A stretch of 64,000 bases of DNA from Anopheles merus. Its lineage: Eukaryota > Arthropoda > Insecta > Diptera > Culicidae. The DNA lies in NCBI RefSeq assembly GCF_017562075.2, contig NC_054085.1, positions 23,996,433 through 24,060,432 on the forward strand. Direction: 5' to 3'. Below the pieces are notes generated by a model. That model was not told the origin of the DNA. It saw only the letters and a program-made list of their open reading frames with translations, and made no database searches. The stretch's first letter is position 1. Every line of letters starts with the position of its first letter. Shown here one piece after another: positions 24,161-33,306 of the stretch. The position numbers and the translations under genes are program-made.

Positions 24161-25514
24161 TCGCTCCTCTAATTTAAAGCTTCATGAAATAACATAGAAT
24201 CAGTGCCCAAGCTCATTTGAATGTATGTAGAAGAATGGAAGATCAAGTACCACGATCATAGGAAGTTATAAGGAAATGAAAAAAAAAATTGAATTCCAAG
24301 ATCATAATAAACTAATTTATAGTATGAAGCATCTAGTTCCAGTCGCTCAGAATGCTTTGGGAAAGAGTATGAAAGTCAAAGATTCAATTATTCGAGAATG
24401 CAATAATTCGCAATGGGTGATTAAAAACCAAGATCGCAGGAAGTTACAACGTAATCCGTAAATCTAGTCCCAAATCGTAAAAAGCATTAACAAAGAGTTG
24501 GGTTCATCAAATAGCTATGGACGAGTATGTCCATTATGGGGACGTTACGCCACATAGACATATAAGAAGAAGATGTGCACTATGGATGACGTTACGCTGT
24601 GAATACCTGGTGAGGTTGTCAGGCGTATAAGAATCAAAGTAACTGCGACCGGACGTCACAACCAGTTCAGGAATTGATGCTGTTAAAAAATGTGTCAATA
24701 GTGATCCCCGTCCGTTCCTTAAATCAAGCAAAAGACAGTGATACAGTCGATCAAATCTACATTCTGATTTGGCTTGGGGGTTACTTGGGTGTCCCTTGTC
24801 TAGATATAACCAAGGCACTCTAATCTGCATACGTAGGCCACTGTACACTTCAACTGGATTGCATGTTTGCTTTGGAGATGGACAATGTTTCTATTGAGTT
24901 TCACCACCTAAATTTGGCCTACTTTCAAACAGCGGGTTTGGCTTTTGTCGGTGAAGTCGTCACTCCCACCGCCGTTACGGCAAACGACAGAAGAATTGAT
25001 TAGAAACAAACACGAAAACTCTATATTACTTTCTCATTAGGCGTATGATTAGCACCTCAGGATGAACTCATCGAGGCGTCGTTTTGGGATGGAAAAATAA
25101 ACAAAATCTTTTTGATTTTGGTCACGAACCATTTTCCCTACGTCAACACCGCAAGATTTGCTTTTCGTCCACCGTTTTTAGTTAAGTTTTGTTTGCTAAG
25201 TCGGAGACGTCGGGTACATCAATTATTGTATCTATTTCAAGTGATGAGTGTGTACATTCATGTCTAAGCAATTTGCATGCAGAGAAAATGTTTTCAATGT
25301 ACTGGGAGGGTTAAAACGGATCATTCGTTCTCAGAGTAAAGTATAAAATAACGATAAATCGTATCGATTTTGTATATATGTGACATTTATGTTCATTCAT
25401 TCCTTGATTTTCTCTTTGGTCTCATATTCATATTTTGTTCAAACCATTGCCGCAGTATAGAGCTTCGCTAACAAAATGTTAAATGTTTCCTCCCTGATTG
25501 TCCCCTACTAACTA
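24161..25514. other. Non-coding stretch including the 3' UTR of the zinc-finger gene
   Basis: The right end should contain the 3' UTR of the minus-strand zinc-finger gene. A phrase GGGGACGTTACGCCACATAG followed by AAGAAGAAG near 24540-24570 resembles the tail of SINE family 1 but is too short to call. Confidence 0.4.
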
Positions 25515-26996
25515 CTACTTAACCTTCAGCTTTACCCTCACATCTCCCCGGCAGCGTTTAACACGCACCGCCCGGAACGTGTGCCGCTTAACGTGGCACG
25601 AAAGATGATCGCTGCGTATGAACGCTTGCTGGCAGATGTGGCACACAAACTTCCGCTCGCCCGAGTGCTTCCGACGGTGGCGGGACAGCTCGTACGAGCG
25701 GGCAAACGCCGCCCCACAGTTTTCCCACGGGCAGCGAAATGGCAGCGTACCGGTGTGGAGCAGTTCGTGCGCTTTTAGATGGCTTTGGCGGGTGTAGCTT
25801 TTGGTGCAGCCTACGTACGAGCAGCGGAACGTTCTGGCTGGATCCCGGGGGTCCGGAACGATCGAGTTAGCAGTGGCAGCAGGAATCGTGTCGGTTGGTG
25901 GGATTTCCTCTATCGGTGGGTTAGTAGATGGCTTTGGTGCTTCCTCTTTTAGTACTGCTTTGGTCACCTTAACTCCGGGAAAAAGCTGCTGAAATTCACT
26001 GTTCGGTAGATTGTGTCGACGCACGTGGGCGAGCAGATGATCCCGCCGATGAAAGCGCTTCTCGCACCATCGGCAGTTGTGATTGCGATCGCTCGTGTGT
26101 GTCACCAGATGACGGTTCAGCGTTTCGGCCCGCGCAAACCGCTGCCTGCAACCGGTCCAGCTACAGGCGAAGGGTAGCTCGCCGGTGTGAGACCGTTGGT
26201 GCACCCGAAGGTGCGAAACCTTAATGTACGTTTTATCACAATGTGGCCAGTCGCAGGCGTATTTGCGTTCCTTGCTGGAGTAGGTGAGTTGTTTCGGTGC
26301 GCCAAAAAAGCTGTCCTCACCATCATCATCGTCATCATCATACTCGTCGTCATCCGTGTCATCAACAATCTCTTGCTGTGCGTTCGCATCTACGACATGC
26401 AGCTCTTCCGAATCGGATCCCCCGTCGTACTCTATGATCGAATCCTCAAATTCGGTCCCGTTCGAATGAAGCTGCTCATGCACCACAAAATCATCTTCAA
26501 TTTGATTCGTACCTTGTAAAACGAGGCTTTTTTCTTGCATTCGTAGTTCGTCTTGATCATCCGAAGACTCTTCGACAAGCTCTTCCACTACGATTTCATC
26601 CGAATTGTCGTGCGCGTCGGGCAGCAGTTCCATATGACCGTTTTGTAGCAGAAATCGTAAATCACTCTGCTCATGCTGTTCCTGCTTTGACTCTTCGTGC
26701 ACTATGTTGTCTCCCTTCGTCGCTTGTTTTCCAATGCACAGGGCATCCCCATTGTGGTACCTTTCATGCGCCTTCAGGTGTTCCTCGTTTAGATACAGTT
26801 TCTTACAGCCTGGATGCGTGCAGGGATAGATTTGTACCGATGGGGCAGATCCAATTGATGTGGAGCTTGCGTTACCAGTGGGACGGCTCTCTCCACCAAC
26901 CACAGGTGCGGTGGACTCATTCTGCAAAAGATACTGTAAAACGGTAACGCCGGAGCTAGACGACGACACAACAGGGTCGGAATCAGCACGTTCCAT
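25515..26996 (-). CDS. Seven-finger C2H2 zinc-finger protein, KLF-like
   Basis: This is a predicted nuclear DNA-binding regulator of 493 residues in one exon. The ATG at 26996-26994 (context CAGTATGG) is the first in frame; upstream codons are open but carry no ATG. C2H2 fingers lie at about 59-81, 248-270, 278-300, 308-328, 392-414, 422-444 and 452-472. The last six form two separate triplets joined by HTGELPF, HTGTLPF and HSGERKF linkers. Each triplet has two long CX4C fingers followed by one CX2C finger, the layout of KLF/Sp factors. An extremely acidic run of Asp/Glu (about 212-228) and an acidic 130-200 segment separate finger 1 from the rest and may serve activation or regulation. The C-terminus is basic. 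Two KLF-like triplets in one protein is unusual, and I cannot name an orthologue. Confidence 0.9.
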   Translation of the reverse strand: MERADSDPVVSSSSSGVTVLQYLLQNESTAPVVGGESRPTGNASSTSIGSAPSVQIYPCTHPGCKKLYLNEEHLKAHERYHNGDALCIGKQATKGDNIVHEESKQEQHEQSDLRFLLQNGHMELLPDAHDNSDEIVVEELVEESSDDQDELRMQEKSLVLQGTNQIEDDFVVHEQLHSNGTEFEDSIIEYDGGSDSEELHVVDANAQQEIVDDTDDDEYDDDDDDGEDSFFGAPKQLTYSSKERKYACDWPHCDKTYIKVSHLRVHQRSHTGELPFACSWTGCRQRFARAETLNRHLVTHTSDRNHNCRWCEKRFHRRDHLLAHVRRHNLPNSEFQQLFPGVKVTKAVLKEEAPKPSTNPPIEEIPPTDTIPAATANSIVPDPRDPARTFRCSYVGCTKSYTRQSHLKAHELLHTGTLPFRCPWENCGAAFARSYELSRHRRKHSGERKFVCHICQQAFIRSDHLSCHVKRHTFRAVRVKRCRGDVRVKLKVK

Positions 26997-27288
26997 ACTG
27001 TTGTCGGTATGGTTTCGTTGCAAACATTAGTAATTTCTCTTTTTTGTGTTTTATCCGTTTCTAAGCAGTGGTGGACGATACGCTGTTGTTTACGTTGCGC
27101 TTTGTTTACATTCGAAACGTCAAGTCGGGCGTTGCTAGGGATGGGCAACACAGAAATCGGGATGGAATGGTCGGAACGGTACGATCCGGTTTTATGGCAC
27201 TTTTCGATGCTATAATTTTTGCACTTTTTGCGAGTGGAACACAAAGAGTAAACTCAATTTAACTGTCGATAAAGTTGAGAATAAATTA

Positions 27289-27674
27289 CAGGTGTCCCCC
27301 GAGATACGACTGTATTTGGGACCGAAAAAAAGTCCCAACGCAAGGCGTAAGTCGAAAAAGTCGTATGTCGAATATCTGTCAATGTAAAGTTTATAACCGA
27401 AGTTGAAGAGTCGAAATCTATTATATCGTGTTTTTTATTTGAAATAATGTTCGATAATGAATTAATTTTACACAAAAAGTTGTTTACACGATATAGATAT
27501 TCAATATCGGGTAGTTGTGGAATCTTTGGAAATGTGTGTGTAACGGTTATCAGCTCAGAAATTCAAAAATATACATCAATTTCTTCTCGATGACAACTTT
27601 TCAATGTCAAAATCAAAATCGTCGTATCTGCGAATCGTCGTAACTCGAGAGGGTCGTAGCTCGGGGGACGCCTG
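27289..27674. mobile_element. 386-bp MITE with TA target duplication
   Basis: The ends are CAGGTGTCCCCCGAGATACG and, in reverse, CAGGCGTCCCCCGAGCTACG, differing at two positions. TA dinucleotides flank both ends (27287-27288 and 27675-27676). No transposase is encoded. The CAGG start with TA duplications fits a non-autonomous Tc1/mariner or pogo-type element. It sits just upstream of the zinc-finger gene's 5' end. Confidence 0.88.
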
Positions 27675-27676
27675 TA

Positions 27677-28814
27677 CTAGTCGATAGGGATAATTTACAG
27701 ACCTATTATATATGTCGAAAAACACTTGAGTTCGTCGGAAGCACTAGAATCGAACGAGAGAAAATTTGGTATTGTATTCCCCGTTCAAGTTGCCAGTTAT
27801 CGTATTCATTCTTGTTTCAGTGTGCTTGACTGTGGATTGAAGGAACCAGCTGACGGAGTAAGAGCCATGACTTTGCCCCATCGCATGCGATTTTATCGCA
27901 CATGTTGTCAAACGCTTTTTCGATTCATATCGTGATTATTTGGATGATTTTAACAGCTTAACCAAACGCCACAGATTATGCTTAAACGTCTGGAAAATCT
28001 ACTATCCATAGAAGAAACGAATGCTTCATAGCTTCACTGATATGTTTGCTCAATAGATGGCGCTTTTTAACTCATCGTGATATAGCTATCCTTTTCTTGT
28101 GATGTGTTTAGTTTAAAAATCGGTCAAAATGGTCCTGGAGTCAGATGCACGGATATAAATACCAACAACCATTACTAAAGTCTCTGGATTCGGTTCTTAT
28201 GGTTGACTTAAAAGTTCAGTATTTAAACAATTGTATAGCCGTTCTAGTAATAGCAATGCAAAACTTCAAGGCGAAACCATACATCAGTGCAGACGGAAGG
28301 ATTAAGCTCTCAAATCAAAGAAATCTCCACTGGCTGGGTGCAAATCAAAGACTGGCACCAACAGATGGCGCCACTAGCTCCTTTTTATTTTTAAAATGCA
28401 TCAGTCGTTTACCGACTGCTAAATGAAGTCTTTTAGGTTTCTTATAGGTTGAAAGCATGAGACGTTTAATTGTCGCCTAGTGCATTTGTGTCACTTGGGA
28501 AATGGGATATTTTTGCGAGTAGTTTTCTGTCCATGTTATTTCGGTTCCAATCCCGCTCAGAAGCAAATTGACATCTTGGTATCTCTCGAGCTGAGATTCA
28601 CTGAATCAACCTTCTACTACTTTACAAATGCATGTTCTTTAATTGAATTTTCAACCGTTCAATTAGGAAACCAGTCAACTAAAAAGTGTTCAACTATTGA
28701 ATTCTTACTATAATTTTTATGTGCAATACTTTAAAATATCATATCACTATCGATAAAATACCAGGCACATCCATCATCCAATGGCTTGTCCGATTTAAAA
28801 GTTCAGAAACATTA
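27677..28814. other. Non-coding stretch
   Basis: No supported gene. The open frames here have no recognisable features. Confidence 0.35.
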
Positions 28815-29392
28815 TCTAAAGAAGAGAAAACCCTAAATTTACCGGCTGAGTCGCCCAGTACTATGCGTATAACATGGCCGTGGTATCGTTTTAGCGGTTC
28901 CACCATTGTCCTTCCACAAACCTTTTTCTTCTTTGCCACAATAACCGCTATAAGTCTAGACCTGACACTATCGCAAACGGGCTGAACTATCAGTGACTTA
29001 GGATAGTGGGACAGTCAGCCCTACCTATGGGATCCACGGTCCATACAGGGCTTGACCCTATGCTAGGCATATTGTAAAGTCGTGCAAAATGACGACTGTA
29101 TCACGAGACCTTCTACACATACGGGGCCAAAAATGTCTTCTTTCTTCGAAGTAAAGTGCTTTCTCAAGCTATAGAATGACCGGCTGGCAACCAGCATTCT
29201 TGCTTGCTGTTTCCATGCTATTGTCGTTACTGACCTTTGACCCGAGATCGGTATTTTTTTGTTTATAGGGTCGCTGATGTTGCCACCATCAGTTTGGTCT
29301 TTGCCTCGTTTATCTGCAAGTTCCGATTCTCTGCCACGTACTCAATACCTTGGTATGCTTCTGCTATATAAGTGAGCCGCTGCCCAATGACT
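28815..29392 (-). mobile_element. Broken non-LTR retrotransposon copy, interrupted by a SINE
   Basis: On the minus strand, 29392-29122 matches the reverse-transcriptase region of the 57-kb copy: NEAKTKLMVATSA, then GSKVSNDNSME, then the Cys/Pro-Val-Ile-Leu stretch before an internal deletion. The match resumes at 28909-28815 (GTGGAAGGACAATGG, then CACGGCCATGTTATACGCAT, equivalent to the RVVRME region). Stops and indels break every frame. A family 2 SINE occupies the gap at 28922-29108. Confidence 0.75.
28922..29108 (-). mobile_element. tRNA-derived SINE (family 2) nested in a retrotransposon
   Basis: Reading minus, it starts TCGTGATACAGTCGTC (A-box-like) and contains GGGTCAAGCCC (a decayed B box), GTAGGGCTGACTGTCC and CTATCCTAAGTCACTG. 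It ends GCGGTTATTGTGGCAAAGAA with an A-rich tail. It is flanked by CCTTCCACAAAC (28910-28921) and CCTTCTACACAT (29109-29120), which match at 9 of 12 positions and look like an aged target duplication. Confidence 0.75.
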
Positions 29393-31357
29393 AATAGACT
29401 AACAGACTAATAGAAGATGGTAACCGAAGTAAGTAAGTTTTCGGAGTGGGATGTCGATGTCGACATGTCGATCCAGAAGGGTTAGGAAGAATATTTCTAC
29501 AGTGATGTTTTAATTTATATGAAATCATTAATTTACTGGCTAAAACCACAAACTGCAATCACACAGATTGTTCATGTGCTAGATATGTTATGGATGATAT
29601 CCACGAAATTCGTCAAGCTCTCCGCTGTCTGCATAGAATCTCTTACAGATAACCTGTACAAATCAACTCAATGTAGTGCTAACTAAGATAAGTAATTGAG
29701 TATCCAAAAAACTGTTTTTAAGAAAAGGACGATGAAATTACCGTTAAGAGGTATACCAAGAACGACCGTTTTTAAAGCGAGCAAACTAGCAGCTTGATTG
29801 TGTTACGTATAGAGTGCCTCCATCCCAATATCCGTAAGCGCCAATCCAACAATCACCATAGTGTCGTAATCATTTCGTTGAGTAGTTCATCAAATAATCA
29901 ACCGTATTTACGTAACTAGCCTGCGCGCACTTGATGAAAGTTCACCACCAACGTGAAAGGTCGGTCGCCATGGTAGAGCACAATTTATCGACAAGCGCCA
30001 GGACTTTCGTGGAACGCTACAAAGACTTAACCTTTGCCACCCCCCGTGTATCCTTTCATCCTAATTGAAACCATACGTTCCAATCAAGCCAAGGTTGCCA
30101 ACGCAGGCCCCTAAAACTACCAAGACCTAGACCAGACGATGACTAACCGACGTACGTGGTTTCCCGTTGGCAACCGGGATAGCAGCGCATGCTTATCGCA
30201 TGCGAAAGAAGACCAACAAGAAGGATAGGGACACCCTCGAGTAATAATAACGTGCAGTTTTCCACGGGGCAACGTGTCTCAGGACCGATTTTACCTCACC
30301 AGCGTGTGTACTTGTGGTTGAGCATAGACTCGACAAAAAAGAGCAAAACAAGGAATGGGAGAGAAAATGAGCGAGAGTTTTCCTCGCAAGCAATTTCTAA
30401 AAAGAGAGTCACTAGTACCTCAGCATCGCGACCGTTTTCCCTTGCTCGGTTTGGCAGCGCGTTGGGAAAATTCAGTTTCTCTCAGGCAGCAACGCCAGCA
30501 GGGCGTTTTGCTCGACACACCACACCGTAGAGGGAATTTCTAGTTTTCTTTTAGAGCCAGTGAAAAAAGGGAAGAAAAATCAGACATCAGTTCTTGGAAG
30601 TTGAAACCACGAAAATCCCAGAACACCCACCCAGGACAGGACAGGAGGGATAGTCTCCTGTGTTTTATTGTTCCCGTTTCTTTTGGGTTTTCCATTTCCC
30701 TAGGAAAGGAATTCTCCTGCTTTGATTTGATTCAGTTCGTCGAGTGTGTGCGTGCGTGTGTGTACCTTTTTCCGTATGGATTGAGTTCCCTTACACTGTT
30801 TGTTAAATAAAAAAAGAAGAAAGAGTGTAAATTAACACAGCAACAAAACAGCTCGCACCAGGCGGCAGCGTCCTGGCAGGAGCGTCACCCATAACGGGGA
30901 CACAATCGATCAATAAAAGGCGAGTCTCCTGCTGTACAGCAAGACGGGGCTGTATGTTCACAGTGAACGACGAGTGAAATCTAGTACAACAGCAGGACGA
31001 GTAGTAGCAGAAGTATATCCTATCTCACTCTGTGTGTGCGCTCTCTCCCTCTCTGCCATCATTACGTCGCGTCCGGTGTTTGTGGAAAGAAGGAAATGGT
31101 GTCAGCGAAGATGGTCGAACCGTTGATAGTGCTTCTGGTTTATTTTAATTGTGATTTAATATTTTACGTTAAAAATATCAATAAACATTAAAGCGCATCG
31201 TGGGAATAGCGTGTTTACCTCCCTTTAATTATTATTACTACTAACTGCTGCTGCTACAACTACTACTACCGCCCACTACCCATTCCGAATAAGCTTACAA
31301 CCCGTATAGAGAAGCCAAAGAGAGGATACGGCACGAGGGAAACCCGGAAGGTCATCA
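29393..31357. other. Non-coding stretch
   Basis: No supported gene. AAGTAAGTAAG at about 29426, next to the retrotransposon relic, resembles the simple-repeat tail of the 57-kb retrotransposon. Frames at 30.2-30.8 kb show no coding signature. Confidence 0.35.
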
Positions 31358-31363
31358 GGGGAA

Positions 31364-31436
31364 TATAAAACTAGACGACATACTGCACAGTCGTTAGCGA
31401 CTAAAATCGCGCACAACGTGCTCTAAGAAATCAAAG
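31364..31436 (+). promoter_or_regulatory. Possible core promoter with short non-coding first exon
   Basis: A TATA box (TATAAAA, 31364-31370) is followed about 25 nt later by an initiator-like CACAGTC (A at 31389). A donor AAAG|GTAAATA then lies at 31436-31437, so a leader exon of about 48 nt is possible. No coding continuation could be linked, so this may belong to a distant gene or be chance. Confidence 0.3.
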
Positions 31437-32287
31437 GTAAATATAGCTCTTCTTTCCCAGGGCAACCCTCTTCGAATGCAACCTGAATGTCCTTCGAGAG
31501 TCGTATCGATCAAACCTACCACAAAGACAACAGAGCACCCTGTTCCACCTTTTGCACTGGAGCTTTTATTTCACGCCCAATGCTTTATCGTCAGCGCAAA
31601 ACCATCATCAAGAGTCATTAACCTTCGTTCTAGTTTCCTCCTGGTCCGCTACACTCCGACCGTGTTCAGCATGCAAGTGTGTCCGAACCTCATTTATCGA
31701 TCGGAATGCAGTCGTCGTCTCGTTAGTTGCGGTTCGTTAGCTGCAGTTTGTGCAGAGAAATACCACACACACCACACACACTGCTGCTGCTGCTACTGCA
31801 GTGTGTGCTGTGTGTGTGTCGCCATTTTCCAACCTCACCATGCTTTGGTGCGATTGGTGTGGTAGTATAGCATAATGTTTTGTTTTGTGAATTTGCTGCA
31901 GACAGTTTCATGCCAACAGCACAGTCCGCACGGTACAGCGTATCAACGTCATTTCCCGAACGACGACACACCGTTGCTAGGGAGCTGAGGACCTGCAAAC
32001 CCCACAGTCGCGCAATTGTTGTCGCAAGGTTGGAGAGTATTTTTAACCCGTCCCTCTTCCGAAACCGAAAGAATGGCGAATGTCACTTGAGGCATGTTGC
32101 AGGTTGGCGTAGTTATGTAAAGGTAAAGGCGAAGCACTTCGTAGAAGAATGTTAGATTTTTAGGCTGTTTTCCTAGCCATCGGACGATTGCTGGATCGAT
32201 AATTTGCCTTTTGGAAAGGGGTTATTCGGGAGCATGCAAAACGGAATAAGTGGCTTTTTTGGGACACGTGAGATTATGACAGGAACC
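31437..32287. other. Non-coding stretch
   Basis: Contains a CTG/TGTG simple repeat at about 31778-31822. No supported exon. Confidence 0.35.
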
Positions 32288-32293
32288 TTTTAT
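32288..32293 (-). terminator. Poly(A) signal of the LRR gene
   Basis: TTTATT on plus reads AATAAA on minus, about 112 nt after the LRR stop codon. It is the nearest canonical signal. Confidence 0.55.
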
Positions 32294-32404
32294 TCGTGTA
32301 GCTACGTAACAAAGCCGTAGCACAAAGAGAGCTCCAAATAGCGTAGTTATTGTATAGAGCGTCCTCATTTCATCCTTAAATTCATACAATATCCTTACGA
32401 ATCC

Positions 32405-33306
32405 TTACTGCACAGACTTGAGCCACGTTTGGTTCCAATTGTTCGTACCGGCCGGATCGAAACCCTTCACCAGTGGAAACTTTGCCCGCGTCCAGCCGTC
32501 AATCACCGTCAGGTGCCGATTATTATCGACGTGAAACGTTTCTAGCTGGGGCATCGTCCAGTACGACGCATCCAGCGCCCGCAGCCTATTGTTCGACAGG
32601 TCTAGCTTGTGCAGCGCTGCCAAATTCACCTGCTCCGTCGCCACGAAGCGCTCCAATCGGTTGTGGCTCAGCAGCAGTTGCTTCAGCCCCGCCGCATTCG
32701 CCAAACGATCCAGCTTGAACTCCTCCAGCAGGTTGTAGCTGTAGTCGAGCTTTCGAAGCGCAGTCAGTCGCTCCACTCCGGTGGGAAGATCGCGCAACCG
32801 ATTGCGCGGCACGGACAGGTCCGCCAAACGGCAGTCATTCTCACGACCGAGGAGCGTCAGCTCCAATCGTTCCAATCCCGCATTATCCAGCGATAGGCGG
32901 ACGAGCTTGTTACGCTCAACTGTGAACGTCGTGTGAAGATTCTGGTTGTCCGAGTTGCTGGTGAACAGGAAGAGGACCGTGTTGGATTGATCGAAGCGCA
33001 GGATACGTTCGATTTCCGCCACCGTACCGTTGCCTTGCTCGTGGATTTTGTTGGAAGTTGCCGGTGGTGGTCTGTAGCCTTCCTTCCAGCATTTCCACGC
33101 CTGGTCCGTTTCCTGGATGCGGCTGTAATCGTAGTGGTACGGCTGAACCGGACGGGAAGGTGCTTTAGCTTCCGTGCCGGAGGTGTTAAACCAAATGTTG
33201 AGAAACAGCAAAAAGTAACTAAAATGATAAATTGTATGTTTTTATCACTTGAAGATGATCATGTGAGATAAGGGTGAAGCAATACTTACAGCCGCAGGGA
33301 GGCCAT
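32405..33306 (-). CDS. Secreted leucine-rich-repeat protein
   Basis: This is a 276-residue predicted extracellular protein. Exon 1 (33306-33290) holds 17 coding bases, ATG GCC TCC CTG CGG CT|GTAAGT. A 71-nt intron ends TCATTTTAG, and exon 2 runs 33218-32405 (TAA). Joining them gives MASLRLYFLLFLNIWF, a good signal peptide that neither exon gives alone. After a Pro/Tyr-rich N-terminal part (WKCWKEGYRPPP), LRRs run from about residue 105 to 240. They include NRLRDLPTGVERL, LRKLDYSYNLLEEF, LKQLLLSHNRLERF and LHKLDLSNNRLRAL. The C-terminus is short, with NWNQTW, and no membrane segment or coiled coil follows. In mosquitoes, secreted LRR proteins such as LRIM and APL1 act in immunity. This one resembles that type but lacks the coiled coil, so an immune role is inference. 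Confidence 0.9.
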
